Shown here in pieces: positions 8,011 through 15,622 of a stretch of DNA of 64,000 nucleotides. Source of the DNA: Thermoleophilales bacterium. Lineage in GTDB: Bacteria > Actinomycetota > Thermoleophilia > Solirubrobacterales > 70-9. A program made the translations under genes and the position numbers. The stretch spans positions 1-64,000 of the forward strand of contig JACJWY010000009.1 in the NCBI GenBank assembly GCA_020636955.1, given 5' to 3'. Each line of letters opens with the position of its first letter. The first letter of the stretch is position 1. The notes under the pieces were generated by a model. It was not told where the DNA came from, did no database searches, and was given only the letters and a program-made list of their open reading frames with translations.

Positions 8011-8481
8011 TCAGTTCCCCTCTTTGATTTCGGCGAGCGCCTTGAGGACCACGCCGTCATGCTTCTTCGGTTGGACCTTCGGGAAGACCCGCAGGATCTT
8101 CATGCCGCGGATGATGAAGGTCGCTCGCTGGACTCCCATGTACTTGTTGCCATACATCGATTTCTCGACCCAGGTCCCGTACTTCTCCGCGACCTTGTGA
8201 TCCTGGTCGGCGACCAGGGTGAACTCGAGGTCGTTCTTTTTAGCGAACTTCGAGATGTCCTTGACCTCGTCCGGTGAGATACCGATCACGGTGGCTCCGG
8301 CCTTCGCGTAGTCGTCGCTGTTATCGCGAATCGAGCAGGCCTGCGTGGTGCAGCCACCGGTATTTGCTTTCGGATAGAAATAGAGGACGACCAGCTCCTT
8401 GCGGTGATCGGAGAGTTTGACCTTCTCTCCGTGCTGGTCCTTCAGGGTGAAATCGGGAGCCTTGCTTCCTTCTTCGAGCAT
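8011..8481 (-). CDS. bcp: Thioredoxin-dependent thiol peroxidase (peroxiredoxin Q/BCP)
   Basis: 156 residues, usual BCP length. PxxxTxxC is present as PKANTGGC with peroxidatic Cys 44; the resolving Cys 49 is five residues later (TQAC), as in atypical 2-Cys Prx Q enzymes. It reduces H2O2 and organic peroxides with thioredoxin as donor. A TAAGAT -10 box six bases upstream of the ATG supports this start. The methyltransferase gene follows without a gap. Confidence 0.93.
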   Translation of the reverse strand: MLEEGSKAPDFTLKDQHGEKVKLSDHRKELVVLYFYPKANTGGCTTQACSIRDNSDDYAKAGATVIGISPDEVKDISKFAKKNDLEFTLVADQDHKVAEKYGTWVEKSMYGNKYMGVQRATFIIRGMKILRVFPKVQPKKHDGVVLKALAEIKEGN

Positions 8482-8487
8482 GGCGTG

Positions 8488-8493
8488 ATCTTA
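8488..8493 (-). promoter_or_regulatory. -10 box (TAAGAT) of bcp
   Basis: Ends six bases before ATG 8481. Confidence 0.5.
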
Positions 8494-8502
8494 CGCAGGC
8501 GC

Positions 8503-9081
8503 TCAGGGTGCGAGTCGTCGAATGTTCCATTCACCGTCGACCCGCCAATGTTCGATCCGGTCGTGGAGGCGATCAGGTGTCTCTTCCCAGAACTCGACGC
8601 ACTCGGGATCGACCCTGACCACGCCCCAGCCATCCGGGCAGGGTACAGGACCGCCGTCAAGTTCCTCGATCAGTTCCAGCCGTCGCCGACGCAGCGGTTC
8701 AAGGGAATCGATCACCTGCCCTTGCCGGGAGACATGGGCCTGAAGTTGGTGATCTAGGCCGCGTTCGGCGAAAAGTTCCCCGGCGAGCCTCCTGTCCCCT
8801 TCCGACGCAGTACCCCGAATCAGGGTCTGCCGGCCAAGGCCGGGCCAGTGAAAGGCTATTGCCACCTTCGGGTTGGCCCGGAGCTCCGCCACCTTACGGG
8901 TCCAGAGGGCGCTGGTGAACAGGAGCGAGTCCCGGTCGAGCCGCTTGAGGGTGACCGTGCGGGCGCTGGGATCACCGTCGGCAGAGACGGTGACGAAGAT
9001 AGCCGACCAAGGGTGCGGAGCCCCCGCGTTTTCAGCGTCCACCAGCCAGCGCCGCAAACCGGCGATCGGGGGACTATCCAT
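8503..9081 (-). CDS. pdxH: Pyridoxamine 5'-phosphate oxidase-family protein (PdxH-like)
   Basis: 192 residues matching PdxH: ARTVTLKRLDRDSLLFTS (FMN site), KVAELRANPKVAIAFHWP, RQTLIRGTAS, and the C-terminal FWEETPDRLHDR...WNIRRLAP ending with the WxxxRLxP signature. The enzyme oxidises PNP/PMP to pyridoxal 5'-phosphate with FMN. It is slightly shorter at the N-terminus than E. coli PdxH. Its start lies 8 nt inside the end of the arginase-like gene, indicating coupling. Confidence 0.82.
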   Translation of the reverse strand: MDSPPIAGLRRWLVDAENAGAPHPWSAIFVTVSADGDPSARTVTLKRLDRDSLLFTSALWTRKVAELRANPKVAIAFHWPGLGRQTLIRGTASEGDRRLAGELFAERGLDHQLQAHVSRQGQVIDSLEPLRRRRLELIEELDGGPVPCPDGWGVVRVDPECVEFWEETPDRLHDRIEHWRVDGEWNIRRLAP

Positions 9082-9958
9082 TCAGGGTTCCCCGGAGCAG
9101 ATCGGCCAGTTCCGTGCCGCACTTGCCGTCCTCGTCCTTCTCGGGGTTGTAACAGGTGACGTTGAACCCGATCAGGCCCGGCGAGGAGGCGAGCGGGCCG
9201 ATCAGGCTCTTCAGTTCGGTCATGCTCAGTCCGTCCGGCATCAGGTAATCCGTTGCCGGAAAGGCGTCGTCGTCGAGGACGTCGACGTCGAGGTGGAGCC
9301 AGAACTTCGAGCCACGACTTGTCAGTTCGGCTTCGACGGACTTGCCGAACTTGGCCAGGTCCGCGTGGCGGAGGTCATCCCGGTATTCGATCCGGCCGAT
9401 GCCGAGGCCCTTCGGGAAGGGGGCGATCATCTCGAGTTCTTCCTCATCACGGGCGCCGATCAGGGCAATCCGTCCCGGCTCGACGATGGGCGTCTCGCCG
9501 ATTGCGTCCAGAAACGCTTCGGGTGCGATGCCGAGCGACGCCGCCACCGGGAAATCGGCACCCTCCCCCGTGGGTGAGGTCTGACCGGTGAAGAGATCGA
9601 GGTGGCCGTCAAAGTAGGCCAGGCCGAACTCGCCGATCGAATCCCGCGCGCCGGCCAGCGCTGCGGGCAGCAGTGTGCAGCAACCACCGAGAATGACCGG
9701 CACCTTGCCCTCGGCGGTCAGGTTCGCAACCCGTTCACGGACCTCGGAGGTCATTTCGAGAATCTCGTCGAAGGCGAGCCAGCCGTTGACCTTGTCCCTC
9801 TCGAGACCGCGGATCTGCCGGACCGTATCGCCCGCATCGTCGAAGCCATCCGGGCCGAGATGTTCCCTGAGTGCCGCCGGACCGAGTTCGGTTCCGCCCG
9901 CCTTTCCCACGCTGTCGATGGGGACGCCCAGAAGCGTCAGCGGCCCGCGGTCGTCCAT
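9074..9958 (-). CDS. Arginase/ureohydrolase-fold protein with altered metal ligand
   Basis: 294 residues. The fold is clear from the order of motifs: LGGCCTLLP (90-98), FDGHLDLF (116-123) and HLDVDVLDDD (222-231), corresponding to GGDHS, DAHxD and DxDxxDP of arginase, agmatinase and formiminoglutamase. The usual His of GGDHS is Cys 94 here and the Asp before it is Cys 93; the other Asp/His ligands (D117, H119, D121, D224, D226) are kept. Hydrolysis of a guanidino or formimino compound is possible, but substrate and Mn dependence are uncertain. Overlaps neighbours on both sides (8 nt with pdxH, 1 nt with the upstream gene). Confidence 0.82.
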   Translation of the reverse strand: MDDRGPLTLLGVPIDSVGKAGGTELGPAALREHLGPDGFDDAGDTVRQIRGLERDKVNGWLAFDEILEMTSEVRERVANLTAEGKVPVILGGCCTLLPAALAGARDSIGEFGLAYFDGHLDLFTGQTSPTGEGADFPVAASLGIAPEAFLDAIGETPIVEPGRIALIGARDEEELEMIAPFPKGLGIGRIEYRDDLRHADLAKFGKSVEAELTSRGSKFWLHLDVDVLDDDAFPATDYLMPDGLSMTELKSLIGPLASSPGLIGFNVTCYNPEKDEDGKCGTELADLLRGTLNG

Positions 9959-10290
9959 CAGTCCTCGCGCCCGATCTCCTGGCCTTCTTCGTCTTCGTCG
10001 AGCTCGTCGTCGCCCTGTTCGAGGGCGGTGCCGGAAATCGATCCACCGCTTCCGGGGTGGTAGTGGGTCTGGAAATGCTCGAGCAACTCGTCCCGCTGTT
10101 GCTCGTCAACCGCTACTTCGTCGGCGATCCGCACCCAGTCGGCACCCTCGTAGGACTCCATGTTGAAGATTTCCTGGTCGATCGAGGCGGAGTCGTCCAC
10201 GACGATGACCACCTCGGTCTGGGGGTTGAAGTAGGTGCCTGGCTGGACCACCAGTTCCTCGAGCTCGTAACGGGATGTCGAGTCATCCAT
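9958..10290 (-). CDS. Uncharacterised acidic protein
   Basis: 110 residues with no family I recognise. The N-terminal 80 residues look folded (QPGTYFNPQTEVVIVVDDS, then SYEGADWVRIADE); the C-terminus is a very acidic tail (ELDEDEEGQEIGRED). It shares one base with the start of the arginase-like gene (ATGA-type overlap) and so belongs to that operon. TAGTAT six bases before the ATG looks like a leaderless promoter and supports this start. Confidence 0.72.
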   Translation of the reverse strand: MDDSTSRYELEELVVQPGTYFNPQTEVVIVVDDSASIDQEIFNMESYEGADWVRIADEVAVDEQQRDELLEHFQTHYHPGSGGSISGTALEQGDDELDEDEEGQEIGRED

Positions 10291-10296
10291 GGGCCC

Positions 10297-10302
10297 ATAC
10301 TA
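10297..10302 (-). promoter_or_regulatory. -10 box (TAGTAT) of the acidic-protein/arginase/pdxH operon
   Basis: Ends six bases before ATG 10290, the first gene of three that overlap each other. Confidence 0.5.
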
Positions 10303-10351
10303 ACCACGGGGCACGATCGGTCAAAGACCACGGGACGTGGCCGGTTGAAGC

Positions 10352-10810
10352 TCAGCCGAATTCGGCCAGCATGCGGTCCACTTCCGCCTCTACGTCAAGG
10401 AGGGGTTCACCCTGGCGTTCCCTTCTTTCGTTCTTCGCGATCACCACCTGACGGATCTCGTCGCGGATCTGGGCCAGTTCCGGATCCGTTTCCCCGGAGC
10501 CCGGCCTTTCGGTCGTCGGCGCGGCCGGGTCGTCATCTTCGCCTGGCAGGCGGCCGGCCAGCAGCCGTTCCATCTCTTCGTCGACGTTCACCGGAGTTTC
10601 GCCCCGTCGGGCCTGGCGGTATGCCTTGGCCTCGACCAGCTGGCGGAGTTCCTCGTGCTGTGCTTCCTCGCCACTCTGATCGAAATCCACCGCAAAACGG
10701 CCCTTGCCGATTTCCTCGTATCCCTTGCCGGAGCGCGCGAAAGCGATGGCGGCGATCGGCACCACCACCACGCAGAGCAGGACCAACACCAGAGAGAGCT
10801 CCGCAGCCAT
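10352..10810 (-). CDS. Membrane-anchored protein with internal duplicated motif
   Basis: 152 residues. An N-terminal segment (ELSLVLVLLCVVVVPIAAIAF) is a membrane anchor with the rest probably cytoplasmic. The soluble part contains two copies of a roughly 30-residue motif, near 55-86 and 113-149: LRQLVEAKAYRQARRGETP..VDEEMERLLAG and IRQVVIAKNERRERQGEPL..VEAEVDRMLAEF. An acidic Pro/Gly linker separates them. Function unknown; this motif is common in related actinobacteria in my recollection. TAGCCT lies six bases before the ATG. Confidence 0.72.
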   Translation of the reverse strand: MAAELSLVLVLLCVVVVPIAAIAFARSGKGYEEIGKGRFAVDFDQSGEEAQHEELRQLVEAKAYRQARRGETPVNVDEEMERLLAGRLPGEDDDPAAPTTERPGSGETDPELAQIRDEIRQVVIAKNERRERQGEPLLDVEAEVDRMLAEFG

Positions 10811-10816
10811 GCCTCA

Positions 10817-10822
10817 AGGCTA
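10817..10822 (-). promoter_or_regulatory. -10 box (TAGCCT) of duplicated-motif membrane protein
   Basis: Ends six bases before ATG 10810. Confidence 0.45.
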
Positions 10823-10872
10823 TTGCCTTGCCCGCGAGGCGGCTTCATCCGGTACCCTTCCCGGAGAGTTAT

Positions 10873-10890
10873 TGACTGACTAGTCAATCG
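10873..10890. promoter_or_regulatory. FadR-like (TetR-type) operator upstream of acyl-CoA dehydrogenase
   Basis: TGACTGACTAGTCAATCG matches the Bacillus FadR (TetR-family) consensus TGAATGACTANTCATTCA at 14 of 17 defined positions, with a perfect TGACTAGTCA core. It lies about 80 bp ahead of the acyl-CoA dehydrogenase start, so fatty acyl-CoA-responsive repression is plausible. No tetR gene is adjacent. Confidence 0.5.
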
Positions 10891-10971
10891 GGAGCCGCCC
10901 GGGCCTCCTCGCCCCGGCCCCGCATCGACCAAATCGAACGGTTCCACGCGACCGAAGGAGTTTGAACACAA

Positions 10972-12120
10972 GTGGTTGACTTCACGCTTAGCGACGAGCA
11001 GAAGGACCTGCGCGAGATGGCGCACAACTTCGCCGAGAAGGAGATGCGGAGCGTCGCCTTCGAATACGACAAGGACGGCACCTGGCCTCAGGAAGTGATC
11101 GAGAAGGCCTGGGAGGTCGGTCTGATGAACACTCACGTCGACGAGGCCTACGGCGGACCGGGTCTTGACTACCTTTCAGGTTGCCTGATCGAGGAAGAGT
11201 TCGGCTGGGGCTGCTCCGGCATCGGCACCTCGCTCGCCTGCAACGGACTCGCTTCGGCACCCGTCGCCCTCGGCGGTTCCGAGGAGACCAAGGCCAAGTA
11301 CCTTGGCATGCTCTGCGAAGAGCCCAAGCTCGCTTCCTTCTGCCTGACCGAACCGGACGCCGGTTCCGATGTCGCCGGCATGAAGACCCGCGCCGTCAAG
11401 AAGGGTGACAAGTACGTCATCAACGGCTCCAAGTGCTTCATCACCAACGGCGCCCACGCCGACTGGTTCACCGTTTATGCGAAGACTGATCCGGACGCCG
11501 GCAGCCGCGGCATCACAGCCTTCGTGGTCGACAAGCAGGACGGCATCACCGTCGACAAGAAGGAAGACAAGATGGGTCAGCGGGCCTCCAACACCGTGAC
11601 CCTGACCTTCGATGACGTTGAGGTTCCGGCCGAGAACATGCTCGGCGAGGAGAACAAGGGCTTCAAGCTCGCGATGATGACCCTCGACCGTACCCGTCCC
11701 GGTGTGGCCGCCATGGCGACCGGCATCGCCCGCTCCGGTTTCGACGCTGCCGTCCAGTACTCGAAGGAGCGCCAGCAGTTCGGCGTGCCGATCGCCATGC
11801 ACCAGGCGATCCAGTTCCTGATCGCCGACATGGCCGTCAAGGTCGACGCCGCCCGTCTGCTCACCTGGCAGTCCGCCAGCCAGCTTGACAACGGCGAGCG
11901 CAACACCCTGACCTCCTCCGAGGCCAAGCGCTTCGCTGCCGACTCGGCGATGGAAGTCACCACCGACGCCGTCCAGGTCTTCGGTGGTTACGGCTTCATC
12001 AAGGAGTACCACGTCGAGAAGTTCATGCGTGACGCCAAGATCATGCAGCTGTACGAAGGCACCAGCCAGATCCAGCGCATGGTCATCGCCCGCGAGGTCC
12101 TGCTGCCTCGCAACGTGTAG
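10972..12120 (+). CDS. Acyl-CoA dehydrogenase
   Basis: 382 residues, standard for the family. Signature 1 is LTEPDAGSDV near residue 122, followed by KCFITNGAHADW; signature 2 is near QFGVPIAMHQAIQFLIADM; the catalytic Glu is in MQLYEGTSQIQR near the C-terminus, where short- and medium-chain enzymes carry it. It oxidises an acyl-CoA to the 2-enoyl-CoA, passing electrons through FAD to ETF. Start is GTG 10972 with GAAGGAG about 12 nt upstream. A FadR-like operator precedes it and a strong terminator follows, so it is a single-gene unit. Confidence 0.93.
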   Translation: MVDFTLSDEQKDLREMAHNFAEKEMRSVAFEYDKDGTWPQEVIEKAWEVGLMNTHVDEAYGGPGLDYLSGCLIEEEFGWGCSGIGTSLACNGLASAPVALGGSEETKAKYLGMLCEEPKLASFCLTEPDAGSDVAGMKTRAVKKGDKYVINGSKCFITNGAHADWFTVYAKTDPDAGSRGITAFVVDKQDGITVDKKEDKMGQRASNTVTLTFDDVEVPAENMLGEENKGFKLAMMTLDRTRPGVAAMATGIARSGFDAAVQYSKERQQFGVPIAMHQAIQFLIADMAVKVDAARLLTWQSASQLDNGERNTLTSSEAKRFAADSAMEVTTDAVQVFGGYGFIKEYHVEKFMRDAKIMQLYEGTSQIQRMVIAREVLLPRNV

Positions 12121-12143
12121 CCGCGCCACGACCAATCGTGTTG

Positions 12144-12179
12144 AAAGGCCCGCCCCGCGCGTTCGGGGCGGGCCTTTTT
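12144..12179 (+). terminator. Rho-independent terminator after acyl-CoA dehydrogenase
   Basis: GGCCCGCCCCG and CGGGGCGGGCC pair around a short loop and are followed by TTTTT. It separates the acyl-CoA dehydrogenase from the ABC transporter operon. Confidence 0.9.
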
Positions 12180-12241
12180 CGTTGGTTTGTCACCCGGTTG
12201 GGGATGTCCCTTAGGGGTCCGATCCGACCCTTTTTGGCTGC

Positions 12242-12247
12242 TACGGT
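12242..12247 (+). promoter_or_regulatory. -10 box (TACGGT), leaderless start of ABC ATPase
   Basis: TACGGT ends 8 nt before ATG 12256, which places the transcription start at or next to the start codon; no Shine-Dalgarno sequence is present. Confidence 0.5.
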
Positions 12248-12255
12248 GAACTCAC

Positions 12256-13020
12256 ATGGAATCCACTCTTGCCGCCCCCTCCGAGTCCCAGTCCAGCGCG
12301 AGCCCGATCGTCAGGGCCACCGGCCTTGAACGTGTCTATGGCGAAGGCCAGGCCGAGGTCCGGGCCCTTGACGGTGTCGATGTTGAATTCGAGAAGGGTC
12401 GGTTCACCTCGATCATGGGCCCCTCGGGTTCGGGCAAGTCGACCCTGATGCATATCCTCGCCGGGCTCGACAAGCCCACCGCCGGCACCGTGGAGATCGA
12501 CGGACAGGACATCACCGGCCTCGATGATGGCGAGCTCACGCAGCTGCGGCGGGACAAGCTCGGCTTCGTCTTCCAGTTCTTCAACCTGCTGCCGGTGCTG
12601 ACCGCAGAGGAGAACATCCTGCTTCCGCTCTCGATTGCACGCAAGAAGCCTGACCGGGAATGGGTCGATCAGGTGATTGACCGGGTCGGGCTGACCGACC
12701 GACGCGATCACCGTCCGTCCGAGCTTTCCGGGGGCCAGCAGCAGAGGGTCGCGGTGGCCCGCGCCCTGGTCACCAAGCCGGCGGTGCTCTTCGCCGACGA
12801 GCCGACCGGCAATCTCGATTCGAAGGCTTCGGAGGATGTCCTGAAGATGCTTCGGGCGGCCGTTGACGAGACCGGCCAGACGGTGATCATGGTCACCCAC
12901 GAACCCGACGCGGCAGCCCATGGTGACCGGTTGATAGCCCTGCGCGACGGCAAACTCGTTCACGACGCACCGCCGGTTTCCGCGGACAACGTGATCGAGC
13001 TGCTGAAGACCCTCGGCTAG
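12256..13020 (+). CDS. ABC transporter ATP-binding protein (MacB/LolD type)
   Basis: 254 residues. Walker A GPSGSGKST 55-63, Q-loop in FQFFNLLPVL, signature LSGGQ 157-161, Walker B VLFADEP 177-183 with the catalytic Glu, and H-loop VTHEPD. The FQFFNLLP and PTGNLDS motifs are typical of the MacB/LolD/FtsE group that drives FtsX-like permeases. The permease gene follows 24 nt downstream. The pair probably moves lipids, peptides or antimicrobials by mechanotransmission. Confidence 0.93.
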   Translation: MESTLAAPSESQSSASPIVRATGLERVYGEGQAEVRALDGVDVEFEKGRFTSIMGPSGSGKSTLMHILAGLDKPTAGTVEIDGQDITGLDDGELTQLRRDKLGFVFQFFNLLPVLTAEENILLPLSIARKKPDREWVDQVIDRVGLTDRRDHRPSELSGGQQQRVAVARALVTKPAVLFADEPTGNLDSKASEDVLKMLRAAVDETGQTVIMVTHEPDAAAHGDRLIALRDGKLVHDAPPVSADNVIELLKTLG

Positions 13021-13044
13021 GCCGATCCGGGCCGAACGAGGACC

Positions 13045-15597
13045 ATGCTCTCCCTGACCTTCAAGAACCTCTGGGCACGCAAGTGGCGGTCGATGATGAC
13101 CGCGGTCGCGGTGATCTTCGGCATCGCTCTGGTCGCCGGCACCTACATCCTCACCGACACCACCAACCAGGCCTTCGACCAGATCTTCAACGAGTCGCTG
13201 GCCGGCACCGATGTGGTGGTCACGGCGAAATCGGAAGTTGACCAGCAGGACGGGAGCACGCCGGCTTTTCCGGCGAAGATCCTGAAGAAAGTCGATCAGG
13301 TCGACGGGGTGAAGGTGGCTGCCGGGTCGATCTTCACTCAGGGAGCAATTCTCGACGACAAGGGCGATTCGGTCGGGGGCGGATTCGCGCCGCAATTCAT
13401 CGCCTCGACCGGCCCCAGGGTCTTCGAGGCGGTCACCTATCCCCAGGGCCACCCGCCCACCAGTGCCCACGAAGCTACCCTCGATGAGGCGGCGGCCGAC
13501 CGGGCCGACCTCAAACTCGGCGACACGATCGAACTGGTCGGGACCAGAAAAGCCGTTCCGTTCCGGCTGGTCGGCCTCACCCAGCTGGGCGGATCCTCTT
13601 TCGGCGGATCCTCGATCGCCCAGGTCGAGCTCCCGGTCGCCCAGAAGATCACGGGCAAGGAAGGCGAGTACGACCAGATCTCGATTGCCGCCGACAGCGG
13701 AGTATCGCCCGAGGAACTCCGGGACCGGGTTAGCGAGGTCGTTCCGAAGGGGCTGCGGGTTGAAACGGCTCAGGAGAATGCCGACCGCAATGCCAGCGAA
13801 ATCCGCGACAGCCTCCAGTTCCTGACCATCGCCCTGCTGGCCTTCGCAGCGATCGCGCTATTCGTCGGCTCGTTCGTGATCTTCAACGTCTTTTCGATCA
13901 CGGTTGCCCAGCGCACCCGCGAGTTCGGGATGCTCCGGACCCTCGGGGCCAGTCGTCGTCAGATCCTCAGCACGGTGATGATCGAAGGCCTGATCATCGG
14001 TCTGGTCGGATCATTGCTTGGCCTGCTGGTCGGATACGGCCTGGCCGCCGGGCTCAGCGCGGTGCTGAAGGCGGTTGGCGCGGAGTTGCCGGCCAACTCG
14101 CTTCAGGTTCTGCCCCGCACGATCATCGTCTCCTTGCTGATCGGGGTTGGCGTGACTCTGGTCTCATCGCTGATCCCGGCCTTCCGGTCGACACGGGTGC
14201 CTCCGATCGCGGCCCTTTCCGAGAATCTCGAAGTCGGCGGCAAGAACCGCGTGGTGGTCAGGACCGTGATCGCCGTATTGCTCGGATTGCTTGGCCTGGC
14301 CCTGGTCGCGACCGCGCTGATCGGTGGCAAGGACGGCGGCAGCGGCGCCGCCCAGATCGGTGCCGGGGCGGTCTGTGTGCTGATCGCAATCTCGATTTTC
14401 GCGCCGAAGCTCGTTTCCCCGGCAGCCCGGATCATTGGGGCGCCGCTCGAAAGGTTCGGGGGACTGACCGGCCGGCTCGCCCGCGAGAACGCCCAGCGCA
14501 ACCCCTCTCGTACGGCGGTGACCGCCGCGGCCTTGATGATCGGGCTCGCCCTGATCGCCTTCGTGACGATTTTCGCCTCCGGGCTCAGCTCCTCTGTAAA
14601 CAAGGTGATCGAGGACCAGCTTCCCGGAGAGATCATCCTTCAGGGACAGGGCGGGATCCTGCCCTTCCCGGCCGGGGCGGTCACCGTCGTCCAGAAGGTC
14701 GACGGGGTGGAGGCGGCCTCCGGCGTCCGCTACGTCTCGGCCAAGGTCGACGGCAAGACGGCGTCGATCTCCTCGGTCGACCCGGCCGACATCGTCAAGG
14801 TCTACACGGTCGAATGGGAGGAAGGATCCGACTCCGATCTGACCGGTCTCACCGACGGACAGATCGTGATCGGCAACAAACTCGCCGACTCACTGGACGT
14901 CGGGGTTGGTGACAAGGTCACCCTCACATCCCAGAAGGGCCAGAAGTTTCCCTTCCAGGTCAGCGCGATCATGAAGACCGACAGCATCGCCCTGGCCGGC
15001 GAGGGAATCATCAGCCAGAGCTCGATGGCCCGCGATTTCAACCAGAAGTCGGATGCGGTTGGTCTGGTCAAACTCGACACCGGCGCCGATCTCGACCAGA
15101 CGCAGACCGCGATCGAGGATGCACTCAAGAAGCAGGACTTCCCGACCGTGGATGTACTGAACCAGGGTGAGCTGAAGGACCAGCAGAAATCCCAGATCAA
15201 CGGCCTCTTGGCGATGATCTACGTGCTACTGGCCCTGGCCGTGATCGTCTCGCTGGTCGGCATCGTGGTCACGCTGATCCTCTCGATCTACGAACGGACC
15301 CGGGAGCTCGGCATGCTGCGGGCGGTCGGCATGTCACGTCGGCAGGTCAAGCGGATGGTTCGCTACGAAGCGGTGATCACAGCGGTGATCGGGGCCGTCT
15401 CCGGGCTGATCGTTGGTGTGATCTTCGCCTTCCTGATCGGTATTCCGCTGAGTGGTGACGGCTTCAACCTGAGTTACCCCATCGGCACTCTGATCCTGAT
15501 CCTGATCCTGACCGCGGTGGCCGGAGTGATCGCCGCGATCTACCCGGCCCGCAAGGCCGCCAAGCTCGACGTGCTCGAAGCCGTCTCCTACGAGTAG
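13045..15597 (+). CDS. FtsX-like ABC transporter permease (two FtsX domains)
   Basis: 850 residues. An N-terminal anchor is followed by a MacB-type periplasmic domain, an FtsX core of three membrane segments near 255-395 with QRTREFGMLRTLGASRRQI, a central pair of helices and a second extracellular domain, and a final FtsX core near 720-845 with YERTRELGMLRAVGMSRRQV. The duplicated arrangement is the usual actinobacterial single-chain permease for MacB-type transporters. It partners with the ATPase just upstream. The substrate is unknown. Confidence 0.92.
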   Translation: MLSLTFKNLWARKWRSMMTAVAVIFGIALVAGTYILTDTTNQAFDQIFNESLAGTDVVVTAKSEVDQQDGSTPAFPAKILKKVDQVDGVKVAAGSIFTQGAILDDKGDSVGGGFAPQFIASTGPRVFEAVTYPQGHPPTSAHEATLDEAAADRADLKLGDTIELVGTRKAVPFRLVGLTQLGGSSFGGSSIAQVELPVAQKITGKEGEYDQISIAADSGVSPEELRDRVSEVVPKGLRVETAQENADRNASEIRDSLQFLTIALLAFAAIALFVGSFVIFNVFSITVAQRTREFGMLRTLGASRRQILSTVMIEGLIIGLVGSLLGLLVGYGLAAGLSAVLKAVGAELPANSLQVLPRTIIVSLLIGVGVTLVSSLIPAFRSTRVPPIAALSENLEVGGKNRVVVRTVIAVLLGLLGLALVATALIGGKDGGSGAAQIGAGAVCVLIAISIFAPKLVSPAARIIGAPLERFGGLTGRLARENAQRNPSRTAVTAAALMIGLALIAFVTIFASGLSSSVNKVIEDQLPGEIILQGQGGILPFPAGAVTVVQKVDGVEAASGVRYVSAKVDGKTASISSVDPADIVKVYTVEWEEGSDSDLTGLTDGQIVIGNKLADSLDVGVGDKVTLTSQKGQKFPFQVSAIMKTDSIALAGEGIISQSSMARDFNQKSDAVGLVKLDTGADLDQTQTAIEDALKKQDFPTVDVLNQGELKDQQKSQINGLLAMIYVLLALAVIVSLVGIVVTLILSIYERTRELGMLRAVGMSRRQVKRMVRYEAVITAVIGAVSGLIVGVIFAFLIGIPLSGDGFNLSYPIGTLILILILTAVAGVIAAIYPARKAAKLDVLEAVSYE

Positions 15598-15622
15598 GTA
15601 CGGCGGCTCGAGACCCTGCCGG

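Noticed and set aside
12241..13470. 409-residue open frame on the minus strand
   Set aside because: Antisense to the ABC ATPase and the start of its permease, which are certain genes.
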